From Orientallactaga sibirica (taxonomy: Eukaryota; Chordata; Mammalia; Rodentia; Dipodidae), in NCBI GenBank assembly GCA_036365145.1, contig JAEOAD010000024.1, forward strand, positions 13,163,501-13,227,500: a stretch of 64,000 nt of DNA, read 5' to 3'. The notes beneath the pieces were generated by a model. The model ran no database searches. It saw only the letters and a list, made by a program, of their open reading frames with translations, and was not told the origin of the DNA. Positions 23,886-35,299 of this stretch are shown in pieces (the stretch's first letter is position 1; each line of letters opens with the position of its first letter). The position numbers were made by a program, and so were the translations under genes.

Positions 23886-25108
23886 GAAATTGGTACCAGA
23901 AGCAGGGTAAGATAAATCTGACCTTGTGGATTTTGGTCTTTTGGAACTTTTGTTTTAGAACAATGGACATGGACTTGGTGCTTACAACTGAAGATGCCTT
24001 CTGGAGTGCTAAGCCAAGTTTTATGGACTATTCTCATGAAAGTTTGAAAATACTAAGTACAGACAGTATTGAACTTTAAGTCTTGGCTTATGAGCTTTCT
24101 AAGGGAAGGAAAGATTACAGAGCACTTTGTTGAAACTGGGCTGTCATGAGGGATGGCTGCATTCTACTGCCCAGACCAAGAGAGTTTGATCAAGGTTAAA
24201 TTTGTAATGGAGTGATGTGCTTGGCTAAAGATATTGGACACAGAGATTTAAGATTTTACATTGGAAAACCTCAAACAAGTTAAAATTACAGACAGTGAGA
24301 CTGGCTTTTGGTTACTGAAACTGCTATATTGTCAACACATTAACAATCTTAAGAAAGAAGGCCCACCTGTTTTAAAACAATGGAAAGTATGCCTGGGAAA
24401 AAACTATGATAAAAATACAAACTCTTGGAAAAGAGTTAACTGGAGAAAGAACCTGCTCTGAAAGGTCATGATTTATTTTGTCTCTGAATTAAAAATATGG
24501 CTGTGTCCTGCACACCTGGTATTGGTTTTGGAAACATGAAAAATGCATGAAGTTGTCATAAACTGCAAATTGCTTCAGGAGCCACTGCTGAGATGTGGCA
24601 TATAGATAGGGCATGGTGACCCTCATAAACAGGCTGGAAGAGCCATTGGAAGATGGACTGTGGTTTACATGGAGACCCAAAGATGTTTTGGATATACCAG
24701 GACTATACAAAGTCTACCAGAAAGGATATTAGCTAAGGGTAAAAGTTTTCCTTGTATACTCAGCCCAGCTGGAGGGACAGAATTGGAAAATCCAAAAACT
24801 GGTTATATTAAACTTAAACTATAGAAGGTTGATGTTTGCTTGATTGTGGTTTAGTTTGCATTGTTCTAGTTTCTTCTTGCTATGTCTTATACCAGTTAAA
24901 ATTGTTTACTCTGTACATTTACATGTTGAAAAGATATAACTTGTTTGATTTTACAGAACTCACAGCTAAGAGACAATCTTAAATCTCAGAGGAGACTGGG
25001 ACTTTGGAACTATTTGAAGTTGGTAAAGATTATGGGGTCCTTTGCAATTGAACTGAGTACAATTTACAATGTGACATGGTTTTGAATCTATTAGGGGCCA
25101 GGGTGGAA
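23886..25108 (+). other. MaLR internal region
   Basis: Begins 'gaaattggtaccagaagcag', a leucine-tRNA-type primer site for ERVL/MaLR elements as I recall it. The end ('ctcacagctaagagacaatc', then 'ctttggaactatttgaag') parallels 12158-12255 in the other element. No protein-coding capacity is seen. Confidence 0.75.
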
Positions 25109-25478
25109 TGTACTAGTTTGAATAAATGGCCCCAATAACTTCAGGAGTTTATTAAAACTTCTTGGATTTCCAGGCAATTGGCTGGAGGAGGTATTACTGA
25201 GAGGATTTTAGGGTCCAGCTTTAAGGTGTGGTGCTTTATTGGAAATTCCAATCTAAAGATATGCAAAGTGCCTGAAGTTCCTAAAGTGCATTTATTTGTG
25301 GTTTTAGGGATTTGGCTTGTAGCTTTTCTGTCTGTGTTTGCTACTATAAGAGCAGGCCAACTTCCTTTGCCACTATGAATCTTCCCTTGGATCTGTAAGC
25401 TTCCATAAATATATCCCTTCCTCCAGAACTGTGCCTGGTTTGGAAGTTCATCTCAATGATCTGTATCTGTCTACTATA
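25109..25478 (+). repeat. 3' LTR of the MaLR element
   Basis: Starts TGTACTAGTTTGAATAAATG and ends 'tctgtctactata'. Differences from the 5' LTR are scattered point changes and small gaps, showing an old insertion. Confidence 0.85.
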
Positions 25479-25680
25479 CGCCTTAAATAAAAAATTTTAA
25501 AAATACATTAAATAAATAATATACATTCCCTAGTTTCTATGTCTACAGGCAACCCTGAGTATTATGAAATCTGTTAGTCTTACTTTCATTTCCTCTATCT
25601 TGTATGGTGGGTTACCTTGGTCAAGGCAGTATACAATCTCCAGGTCCTACCCCAGGACAAAGATAGAGGGGTCTTTCAAA

Positions 25681-25708
25681 AGCAAGAAAGAAAGGAAGGA
25701 AGGAAGGA

Positions 25709-25752
<44 letters not shown>

Positions 25753-25756
25753 AAAA
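25681..25756 (+). repeat. (GAAA)n / (GGAA)n microsatellite
   Basis: Tetranucleotide purine run; the lysine/arginine-rich frame over it is an artefact. Confidence 0.96.
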
Positions 25757-26389
25757 GAACCCATAGAGGTAACTCAATGCACTGTTCTTTTCCCTTCTTC
25801 CACCATCTTTCTTTTAATTTGGTATTATTTTTTACTTCCTGTTGAGTGTTATTCTAAAAACAAATTCTGAGTCTAAATTATTAATATGATTTTTTCCATT
25901 CTTCCCTAATATTGTGCAATGCCATTTCTCCATGCAAATAGAAAGATCAGTATTTGAATTAGTGAAATTGCAAAATTTACATATTGTAGTTTATACATAT
26001 GTATGTACTTACTAGAACAGAGGAAAAACTATAAAACTTACTCCTCTTTTTATTTTACTTATTGGGGAACAAATATCCTTGTAAGAATCTCTACCTTCAT
26101 TTTTTTTTGGAGAGTAAGAAGAACTGGAAGGTAAATTATGAGTTAAACTATCCATTCTTTCTATGTCATCATTTTATCATAAATGGTTTAAGTGGTTCAT
26201 CATGAAAGAAAGCAAGACTTAAGGAAGGAGAAAGAAACATAGGAGAAAGATAGGATTTGTTGTGGTTGTTATAATAGAATTATTGCCTTATTAAATTTGA
26301 GCAAGATCTGCTTTTCAAGAGAAAGCATTGTTGCATAGAGCTTTCAACCCATCCTACCTTCATCGTACATACAAGTTACAAGCAAGGAT
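25757..26389. other. AT-rich sequence without recognised feature
   Basis: Nothing recognised. Confidence 0.45.
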
Positions 26390-26516
26390 GTAAGGAACAG
26401 GTGAGGACAGACTCCAGAATATATTTCCCAGTAGGAACAATCTAAATGTCTCTGAATAGAAAAACAGACTTGTATCATCACACAATGGAGTATTATCAGC
26501 AAAAGAAACACCACTG
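26390..26516 (+). mobile_element. LINE-1 3'-end fragment
   Basis: 'cagtaggaacaatctaaatg' followed by 'cacacaatggagtattatca' and 'gcaaaagaaa' matches the L1 segment with 'aatggaatattat'. Short and diverged. Confidence 0.5.
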
Positions 26517-26517
26517 C

Positions 26518-26519
<2 letters not shown>

Positions 26520-26591
<72 letters not shown>

Positions 26592-26605
26592 ATATATATA
26601 TATAT
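26520..26605 (+). repeat. Compound (TA)n-(GT)n-(TA)n microsatellite
   Basis: A TA run, then about 30 bases of GT, then TGTA and TA again: a near-symmetrical arrangement. Confidence 0.95.
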
Positions 26606-26700
26606 GAAAGAGAGAATTGGTGTGCCAGGGCCTTGGCCACTGAAATAGAACTCCAGACACTTGTGCCACCTAGTGCACATGTGCAACATGAAAGCTCTGA
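26606..26700 (-). repeat. tRNA-derived SINE (DIP-like), antisense, truncated
   Basis: Has 'gagagaattggtgtgccagg', 'gaactccagacacttgtgcc' and then stops; the promoter head is missing. Confidence 0.75.
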
Positions 26701-26744
26701 CCTCATCAGTAGATGAATCCATGAATAAATTCATACTCTAACAG

Positions 26745-27036
26745 GCTATTGCGAGCTGATGGAGTCTTAGGAGGTAGAGCCTCACTGAAGAGAGTGGGTC
26801 TTTGGAGACTATACCTTATCCCTGTCCCTTCCTCTTTCAGTCTTTGTTACACTCAGCACCAAGAAGTAATCAGCTTTCCTGTGCTGCACCACCCGACATG
26901 ACACTCTACCTCTCCATAAGCCCACAGTGATTGACCATGGGCTGAAACTTCTGAAACTTTAAGGGAAATTAATCTCTCCTCTATGTAAGTTGTTTCCTCA
27001 GGTATTTTTTCATAGTAACAGAAAGCTGACCAATAC
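26745..27036 (+). mobile_element. MaLR/ERVL LTR, 5'-truncated
   Basis: 'tcttaggaggtagagcctca' in front and 'caggtattttttcatagtaa', 'ctgaccaataca' at the end correspond to the second half of a MaLR-type LTR in sense. Confidence 0.6.
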
Positions 27037-27554
27037 ATATATCAACATGGTAATTCTTAAAAAAAAAAAAAAAACAGTATATTGAACAAAGGAAGCTGGG
27101 CACAGAAAACAAAGGTTAACTATGAGTTTTAGTTTTTATGAAATCAAACCATGATGATAAGAGAATCCTGGTTCCTTTATAGGAACTGACTCAAGGGAAC
27201 TTTCTGGGGTGCTGTAAGTGTCTATATCTTGACTAACCCTTGGGCTACATAGGTATAACCTCTGATCAAAACTTGTCTAATTATATATTTAGGCTCTCTA
27301 AATTTCACTCTAAATGTAAATAATACCTTAGTTAAATCATGTTTCTTTGTATTTCTCTGTTCAAAATTTGTTATATTTATACATCCTCTAAGCAAATTGT
27401 AAAGGCAGATTTTCAAATACAAAATGTTTGATGTCTTGGGATTGGTATTTTGGAGAAAAGACATCCATACTATATTAACTCATGCTTAAGATTATTATTC
27501 TCCCCATTTAAGGTTTTTCTTACATTACTTTCACTAAGATAATTCTTTCTGTGT
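27037..27554. other. AT-rich sequence without recognised feature
   Basis: Contains an A-run near 27060; no gene recognised. Confidence 0.45.
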
Positions 27555-27757
27555 TTTTTAAAATTTTATTTATTTGAGAGAAACAGAAGGAGGCATACAG
27601 AGAGAGAATGGGCAAACCAGAGCCTCTAGCCACTGCAAACAAACTCCAGACACATGCACCACCTGGTGGATATGGCTTACGTGGGTATTGGGGAATTGAA
27701 CCTGGGTACTTAGGCTTTGCAGACAAGCACCCTAACCACTAAGCATCTCTCCAGCCC
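27555..27757 (-). repeat. tRNA-derived SINE (DIP-like), antisense
   Basis: Full order in complement: T-rich tail, 'gagagaatgggcaaaccaga', 'aactccagacacatgcacca', 'ggtacttaggctttgcagac', 'aaccactaagcatctctcca'. Confidence 0.92.
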
Positions 27758-28173
27758 TCAGCAAAAATAATTCTTATAATTTTTCAGTCACTTCTCTAGA
27801 TTTTCTGTGGTCAGTTTTAATGACAATCTTTTCTAATATTGTATTATTTTATTATGCTATTGTACAATCTAGAATGTCTATACTATTAAATAGAATAATA
27901 TTTAAGCATCATTGATAGAAGGTGGAATTAGGCTATTTTTATTTCATTATTATGATTTTGGCTCTAAGTATATAGTACAAAAGTATATCAGGTCAGGAAT
28001 ATTTTATTTGTAGGAAGATTATATTTTGGTTTTCACATTGATTTAAATAAAATGGGTGATGAATTTTACCAAATTGTAAATGGCAGGTTGATCTCTTTTC
28101 CCTTAAAATAGTCATCTACATTAATAAATATGAACATATTTTTGAATGACAGAAACAATCTCCCCTTTGCCCA
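27758..28173. other. AT-rich sequence without recognised feature
   Basis: Nothing recognised. Confidence 0.45.
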
Positions 28174-28491
28174 TGTCTAGTGGTTTGAAGGTAAAATGTC
28201 CATTGACTCATGGTTTTGAATACTACCTAGTTGGTCGTACTGTTTAGGAAGGTTGTGGAACCTTTAGGAGATAGGTGCTTACTGGAGGAAGTATATCACT
28301 GGGTGAAGTTCAAGAGAAAATTGCTTCTTCCTTGCTGACATGACCATGAGACCCTGGTTTCCTGCTCCTGACATTCTTTTTATTATGGATTCCATGGTCT
28401 GAAACAGCAAGCTGAAAATAAACCCTTTCCTTCCTTAAAGCTGCGGCTTCTGGTCTGGTATTTTGTCCCAACAACTATATATTTACTGACA
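28174..28491 (+). mobile_element. MaLR-like solo LTR
   Basis: Begins 'tgtctagtggtttgaaggta', includes 'tggaacctttaggagatagg', 'ctggaggaagtatatcactg', 'aaaataaaccctttccttcc' and ends 'ttactgaca'. No second LTR is near. Confidence 0.7.
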
Positions 28492-29061
28492 CATAATGTA
28501 TCAGTCTTTTCAAAAACATGGGTGAGTAGCTTCTTTTTGTGAATATTTTATTTAGAAACTGTCTATTGATTTTTATAGTTTAGATTTCCAGTTTTTCTCT
28601 CTATCTATGTTCAGCTTTTATTTAATGGCTATCATGCCCTCAATTGACTCTGGGAAGCTGCCAATTCATCCTATTTTTGAATCAGTTAAAATATTAGAAA
28701 AAGATTTGGCACAATTTTTCTGTAGAATTATGTAGGCATTTTACCTCTGTTAGAAGTTACCTCCTGTTCAATTTCTCCCATGATTATTAGCATATATTTC
28801 ATTTTTTATTCTTCATCTTAGACTAGAATGTTTTATTTCATCTACATTCTGAAATCTATTATCACACAGTTTGAGAGTTTCATCATACACTTTTTCCACT
28901 CATGGCCATTGCTTTTTGCTTTTCTTCAGACCCATATACCAGTAAATATTCTTTTTTGCCTTTATAAAACAACTTTGTGGTTTTATTTTTCAAATTTATA
29001 GCTATCTTTTTGTTTCAAAAAAAATCTGCATTTATCCATATCATATGTTTCCTTTTCTTTT
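28492..29061. other. AT-rich sequence, possibly old LINE
   Basis: T-rich text without open frames. A very old antisense LINE is possible, but I see no diagnostic motif. Confidence 0.35.
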
Positions 29062-29300
29062 TTAAAATTTTTGTTTATTTTTATTTATTTATTACCCATA
29101 GATGAGAGAGAGAGGGAGGGAGAGAGAGAGAAAGAGAGAGAATGGGCACACCAGGGCCTCCAGCCACTGCAAATGAACTCCAGATACATGTGCCCCCTTG
29201 TGCATCTGGCTTACATGGGTACTGGGGAATCAAGCCTTGAACAAAGGTTCTTAGGCTTCACAGGCAAACACTTAACTGCTAAGCCGTCTCTCCAGCCCCC
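29062..29300 (-). repeat. tRNA-derived SINE (DIP-like), antisense
   Basis: Tail with TTTATT units, GA tract, 'gaatgggcacaccagggcct', 'ccactgcaaatgaactccag', 'aactgctaagccgtctctcc'. Complete. Confidence 0.93.
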
Positions 29301-29309
29301 TCCTTTTGT

Positions 29310-29527
29310 TTTTTAATAATTTATTTATTTACTTATTATATATATATGGAGAGAGAGAGAGAGAAGACAGAGAGAGAGAAAGGCATGCCAGGGCCTTTAG
29401 CCACTGCAACCAAACTCCAGATGCCTGTGCCATCTTGTGCATTTGGCTTACATGGGTACTGGGTAATCAAACCTGGGTCCTTAATCTTTCCATTCAAGCA
29501 TCTTAAATGCTAAACCATCTCTTCCCT
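29310..29527 (-). repeat. tRNA-derived SINE (DIP-like), antisense
   Basis: A second complete copy in the same orientation, 10 bases after the previous one: tail, AT and GA tracts, 'gcatgccagggcctttagcc', 'aatgctaaaccatctcttcc'. Confidence 0.9.
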
Positions 29528-29701
29528 CCTTCTCTTTTTTACTTCATTTTTATTCTATTTAATTTTAATTGAATGAAAGTCTCGGTCAGAAATTATCTAT
29601 TTTAGTCTAGGAAGTGTGATCAAGTTTAAAATTTATCTTTGAACATTGGGTGCCTCTTCTGGGTTTTAATAAGGATCATTCTTATCTTATAATTCATATT
29701 T

Positions 29702-29855
29702 TAGGCAGGAGTAGTGGTATACACCTTTAATCCCAGCACTTGGGAGGCAGAGTTAGGAAGACTACCATGAGTTCGAGGTCACCCTGGGACTACATAGTGA
29801 ATTCCAGGTCAACCTGGGCTGGAATGAAACCCTACCTCAAAAGAAAAAAAAAAGT
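29702..29855 (+). repeat. B1 SINE (7SL-derived)
   Basis: 'acctttaatcccagcacttg', 'gaggtcaccctgggactaca' and 'gtgaattccaggtcaacctg' mark a B1 of the jerboa type. Its left duplication lies at 29687-29701 and its right copy only at 30075, beyond the next SINE. Confidence 0.92.
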
Positions 29856-29861
29856 TATAGT

Positions 29862-30074
29862 TTTTAACTATTTTACTTTTATTTATTTATTTGAGAGAGA
29901 CAGAAAGAGAGAGAGAGAGAATGGGCATGTCATGGCCTCTAGCCACTGCAAAAAGAATGCAGATGCATGTGCCATCATGTGCACCTAGCTTTGTGTGAGT
30001 ACTGGGGAATTGAACCTGGATCCTTAGTCATTGCCAGCAAGTGCCTCAACCACTAAGCCATCTCTCCAGTCCCA
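29862..30074 (-). repeat. tRNA-derived SINE (DIP-like), antisense, nested
   Basis: A complete copy lying in the A-tail of the B1, between the two target duplications of that B1 (ttataattcatattt and ttataatttatattt). It therefore arrived after the B1. Confidence 0.92.
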
Positions 30075-30301
30075 TTATAATTTATATTTGTATTTCTTTA
30101 TGTGAAGATGTTTTAGTGGGTTGTATTTAAAATTTTCAAAAAATAGGGTAGACTTATGACTTAATTATTACCATATACCTCCCATATGTTGTGATCACAG
30201 AATATGAATTTTGTGATTCTGGAGGAAAGATTCCTATTGTCTTTGTAATGTAATATTTATAGGGAGTGTTGATTATATTATGTTTGATGTACACTGACCA
30301 T

Positions 30302-30336
30302 TATATATATATATATATATCCATATATATATATCC
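30302..30336 (+). repeat. (AT)n microsatellite
   Basis: AT dinucleotides with one 'cc' interruption. Confidence 0.93.
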
Positions 30337-30509
30337 TTTCATATATAAATTGAATAATTCAAAAACTTTGATGCAAGTCTGTGAGTGCATACTACGTATG
30401 GTATGATGAGTGATGTATATGTGGTGTATACTTGTGTATGTGTAGATGCACTTGCCTCTTGTGGGCATGTGGAAAGCATGAGGAGAGGATGGGCAACCTC
30501 TTGGACTGC

Positions 30510-30758
30510 TCATCTACGTGCTTCCTTGAGACAGAATCTCTCCCTCATTTCAGAGCTACTGATTTTTGGTCAAGGAGCTTCCATAATTCTCCAGTCTCCA
30601 CCCTTGTAGGACTGAGGTTACAAACATGTGTAACATGCCAGCTGTTTACGTGGGTTAGGGGCAGGGGAGTTGAACGTCCACTCTCTTGGGCTCTTTCAGG
30701 CCCTCATACTTAGGAGATAAGCACTCATATCCACTGGGGCTATCTATCTCCCCAGCCC
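30510..30758 (-). repeat. B4-type composite SINE, antisense
   Basis: 'gagacagaatctctccctca' and 'actgaggttacaaacatgtg' belong to the B1-like part; 'taagcactcatatccactgg' then 'tatctccccagcccc' is the reversed tRNA-like head. This order fits B4 (ID plus B1 fusion). Confidence 0.65.
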
Positions 30759-32313
30759 CTAAAACTTTTTATATGTGACATCATTTCCTTTTTGCTTTCT
30801 TGCTCTGAAAACTATGAGATGTGTTCTATGATTTCACACAATGAATTTTGATTTGAAAAATTTTCCTCATTTCAAGTATTTTCCCTGTTTATATTTCCAA
30901 AATAGGTTGTGAAGTTAAATATCTATGGCTATCAATGTATCTTGGTAGACTTCCAACTCATCAATATAAAATATGGTTTCTATTTAAATTTTTCTAGTGG
31001 TGTATTTTTGTTACCTGGATTTCATCATTTTGTATTTGGGTGACACATGTATTTTCACACTTTTCAAATATTCTTCAATATAATTTAGCAGTTTCCCATA
31101 TGTTTACATCATGTTTTTAGCTGCCTCTGACTTCTCATATGAGAAGTTTCTCTTATTTAAGAATGGAATTCCTGTGTTACATATATAAGGTAATTTATCA
31201 ATTTTTTGAGACAGGAAAATTTTCACAGGTCACATAATTTTGCACCCATCTGATGAGCCAGGCAAGTCTTTCCAAGTTGTCTGTATGGATATTTGTATAG
31301 TGAGAGCCTCAAAAGGTATTATCTCCCCCAGAGCAAAGAACAGATAGGATTGTTAACTTATGAAATAAGGACAGTGTTTTTGTTTGAAGCAAAGGGTGAA
31401 CATGTTTATTCCCCACTGTCAAAGATTCTGATGGTTTAAGTTCCTGGTTCCTCTTGTGTAATCCAATGCATTGCATGAGCCTGCAGGATATATGTTCTGC
31501 TCCCCTTCCTACATCCTCTGGAATCAGAGCTCATGAAATCAAAATGCACATCTGCATATTTACTCTATTTTCCATTAGTAATCCTTTGTGTCTGATGACT
31601 GAATTTTGTATACATACCTACCACTGGCCATGAAACTGAGGCAGGCAATTTCGTTAGTTTGTTTAAAAGGCGTCATTTCATATCCATCCCAGTTCTTTTA
31701 ACCCCTATTGCGGTGGGTCCTCAACATGAGATCTATGGATCACCAAGAACCTGTGTGACTAAATGAGAGCATTTTGGGTATGTTCTTCAGAGTAGAATGC
31801 CTATTAGTACCATCAGATCTTCCTGAAGGGTGTGAATTGTTTGGTGTGGGAAAATTCAAAAGCATTAAAAAAGAAATAGAACAGTGGCAGGTTAGGTACA
31901 TAGTAACAGTTCTACGTGAGAAGCTCCAGTAACCAGCAATGATCAGCATTGTAGCACCCAGAGAGCTTTTGAACCCAGACACATGAATGCTTTAACACCT
32001 TGCATGATAACCGTGTAGCAGAGGGCTCTAGAGAAGGGTAGCATCCCAAGTCCAGACCTGTTCTGTTTTCTCCTCTTAGGCTCGGGCATGTAATTGATTT
32101 GGACCTGAACATGAATGGCATGCTATAAATTGGGATTCCTAGCAAATGCTTTTTTGGCTTGAAAAGCCTATGGCTTCTAGTTACATTAAGGCTAATAATA
32201 TCTGGGATCTTTAGAAAACTAAGTAGATAGAAGCTGAATAACTAAAATATAAGCTGGGATTGAGCCACAGAAAAGTCAAGGCCTGAAATTACTGGTAAAC
32301 AGGTGGCTGTGCA
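30759..32313. other. Sequence without recognised gene
   Basis: AT-rich to 31250, more even after. Frames at 31740-32145 on the minus strand are short and without domains. No repeat assigned. Confidence 0.4.
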
Positions 32314-32526
32314 GGGGCTGTAGAGATGGCTTAAGGCATTTGCCTGCAAAGCCAAAGGATCCAGGTTCAATTCCCTAGAACCCATGTAAGCCAGATGCAC
32401 AAGGGGCACACACATCTGCAGTTCGTTTGCAGTGGCTGGAGGCCCTGGAGTGCCCATTCTATCTCTTTCTTTCTCTCTTTCTGTCTGATTATTTCTCTCT
32501 CTCTCTCAAATAAATAATTTTTTTAA
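32314..32526 (+). repeat. tRNA-derived SINE (DIP-like)
   Basis: 'ggggctgtagagatggctta', 'catttgcctgcaaagccaaa', 'ccagatgcacaaggggcaca', CT tract and AAATAA tail. A few bases of the 'agtggtt' segment are missing. Confidence 0.92.
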
Positions 32527-33479
32527 TGAACTGGCTGTTCAACTGTCCTTGTGACACACAGCAAGAGATCCTCAGAGAAAATGGGCCTCTCCAGCATTTA
32601 CTCAATTCCTTTTCCTAGAGAAGGGCCCTAAAAGGTGCTAGCCATAACAGCAAAGCAAGGATCCACATCAGAGTTAAAATATAGAGAGGAGATGGGTGCC
32701 TGTCTCCTGCTTATGGTAAGGACCACAGCCATTGCCTGAACTCATGAAAGAGCAGTGCCTAGCGAGAGCATGGTGTCAATGGAGGTGCACCAGCATTGCA
32801 TGGATGGAGCATTCTACAGCTAATAGTCGCCTCAGGTCTCCAGAGTAATGGATGCCCAGGCTCTAAAAACTGCCCACTGAGGAGCCTTCTACTTCTGCCT
32901 TTGTCGTTTCCTGTATTGATACTGTTGCCTGTGCTGGTATTAGATAGCATGTCTCAAACCCGGACCTCCAGGATCACAGCTGAATGATAAGGATCGCGGT
33001 ATCTGAACTCTTGTTTGTCCAGATTATTGGGAGCAAAGCAGATCTCTCTTTTGCTACTTCTGGAGGCAAATTTCTGAAGGCCTCCTCGCTGTAACTTCTG
33101 TGCAAGCTGAGATGTATTGTAAACATGTCTGTAATGCTTTCACCTTCATGCAGTTTGGGCCATTGTGGAGTAAGGAACAGGAGCCAAGCCACGAATTCTG
33201 AACCGATAATGGTGATTGTTAAATATCCGCTATGGAAATGAGGAAATACTTTGGGATAATTCAAAAGGTGTAATACTGCTTTACATTTCCTTTTCTGTAG
33301 TCATCACGGGAGATTTATGGGCAGGATCTCATTACCCATCTAAGAAAATAGAGGATTTGGGTAGGATGCAGGAACTCCCTCAAGTTGCATGGTTAACTTT
33401 CTTCTAGGATTGTTCAAAAACCTCTGTGGCATTTTAGCCTTGCCACAGTACAAGGAAATGCAGTGTGATGGGTGACGAC
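32527..33479. other. Unique sequence without recognised gene
   Basis: Even composition, no repeat family recognised. Overlapping frames at 32759-33264 on both strands have no domain. Confidence 0.4.
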
Positions 33480-34360
33480 TGATACCAAACCTCAAGAGTC
33501 AGGAGAAAATACTGCAATGTAAACTTTATTTATCTTATGCCAATGTCTCCCCAGGGGGCTCACAATTTCTACTATTTGCATTCATGCAGATATAAAATAT
33601 TTTTAAGTTCAGGTTTACTTAAGAACAGAAAGGAGACATTTGTTTAAAAAAAAAAGAGAGAGACAGCAGAAATATGTTGAAAAGAAGAAAAGCAAGTGTA
33701 AAGAAATTAATCATAAGTTATAGGTACAAATTTCCTCATTTTCCCCCAGTCATGTTTAATTATTTGGGTCTGATTTGCAGAACATGATTTCCTCTGCTTC
33801 AAATGGAGTTATTTTCCATATTTTTCTCATTTGAAATGATCTTGGGAGAAAACAAAGATATCCCGTAAGAGGAAAAAACAATTCACGTCATGAAAATGGG
33901 CTGCATAAAACTGTAATAAATACATATTCAAGGGCATAAATATATAGTAACACGTTGCAGTTAAAAATCAAATGTGTGATAGAATTCCCCAGGGTCGAAA
34001 CTGGCTGCATCAGAAGCAATTTACCCTTTCCCTAAAGGCCCTGAACATCTCACATTCTCAATTCTCACATCCTGCCTTCTGGACCCCTTTGACATTAAGA
34101 ATTGGTAATATTTCCATGTGTTCTTGTTTACAGATCGTGATGTCACTTCTAGGCAGGTAGGGCACTAATTCATATCTCTTAGAGTAACAGCTATTGCCTC
34201 GCTTTCTCTAAATGCCCCAGATGGTAATTTACATCTTTCTTCTCGAGATGCACAGAATAGTTTTTCACCTCCCACTTCAAATGAAGTTATATCTTTCTCT
34301 CTAGGGTAACAATTGAGGGGAAGCTAAGACTGTTTGGCTTTTCACATTTTCCTCAAGCAT
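33480..34360. other. Candidate conserved non-coding region
   Basis: About 0.9 kb free of recognisable repeats apart from one A-run. It carries AT-rich motifs such as 'tatttgcattcatgca' (octamer-like), 'gtttaattatttgggtctg' and 'aattcacgtcatgaaaatg' (CRE-like core). Flanks on both sides are poor in repeats too. No coding frame of note. Confidence 0.3.
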
Positions 34361-34864
34361 AAATCTTGTCACTGTCTTTAAAAAATACAACTCACATAAC
34401 AAAACAATTCTTTTGCCATAACTCCATGTTACAAATCCCACAATCGGTCCCATCAGACACTAATTTCTAAGACACTGCAATTTTTAGGCTAGGACTAAAC
34501 TGTATTTTAGGCATGAAGAAAATGAGGTACAAACAAGACTGAGATCTTGACCCAAAACAGTCAGGGGCCTTTGGTCTCCAGCCCAGTAGGATCTTGACAG
34601 TTTATCATTTCAGCTGGGCCTGACTTATTTCTTTTGATGCTCTGCCTTCTCAGAGTCAAGCTAAATAAGATAGTTACCCAACAATACAGTCCTAGTAAAT
34701 CCCTGGTTCCACCTTCACTGCTGCATCCTGGTGTTATTTTGAACATGGAACAGGGTTATGTATGCAAGATCCCTCTACACAATGCCACATAGGGGTCACT
34801 GATTGCCATTGTCATAATTTTTGCTATTATTATATCAAAGCCTTCTTGGGTCACTATAATTCTC

Positions 34865-34903
<39 letters not shown>

Positions 34904-34965
34904 TAAAAAAGAACTAATTTTCTTTCTTCCAAATTTCTTGAGTTGGGAGGAATGGTATCCTAAAG
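34361..34965. other. Sequence with poly(T) run
   Basis: Nothing recognised apart from a T-run of about 29 bases at 34869-34897. Confidence 0.45.
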
Positions 34966-35299
34966 TATTAATTACCTTTCTTGGTGTTGGGGCAAAATAT
35001 CTGACAAAAGTCAATTTAAGGATGAAAAGGTTTCTTTGGGCTTATAGTTTCAGGGTACAGTCCATGACAGAGAGGGGGCGGCAGGGGTGTAGGAATTTGA
35101 AGCAACTGGTCAAATTCAGTCCACAGTGAGGAATGAGAGCCGTGAATGCTGCTGACTCATCTCACTTTGTTTTTCAATTCAGTCCAGGACATCAATGAAA
35201 AGTGCCCCCACTGTAGAGTATCCTCTCAGATATCCCCAAGATTTGTCTCCATGGGATTCTAAATCCTATCAAGTTGACAACCAAAGATTAACCATCACA
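34966..35299 (-). mobile_element. MLT2-like ERVL LTR, antisense
   Basis: 'tattaattacctttcttggt' at one end and 'atcaagttgacaaccaaaga', 'ttaaccatcaca' at the other are the reversed ends of an MLT2-type LTR; 'caattcagtccaggac' and 'ctcagatatcccc' lie in between. Same class as 12353-12719. Confidence 0.75.

Larger units (their letters stand above)
23511..25478 (+). mobile_element. Nearly complete non-autonomous MaLR (ERVL-type) element
   Basis: Two direct repeats of about 370 bases flank about 1.2 kb. Both have TG...A ends, and share blocks such as 'gggtccagc', 'gatatgcaaagtg', 'cttccctggatct' or 'cttggatct', and 'cctccagaactgtgcctgg'. A primer-site-like 'tggtaccagaagcag' follows the left LTR by five bases and a purine-rich 'ggggccagggtggaa' precedes the right LTR. 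Flanking five-mers cccct and cgcct agree at four of five sites. The internal part has no meaningful ORF, as is normal for MaLRs, which depend on ERVL enzymes for movement. Confidence 0.85.

Noticed and set aside
26344..26734. Frames with long Y-I and T-H runs
   Set aside because: Translation of the TA/GT microsatellite.
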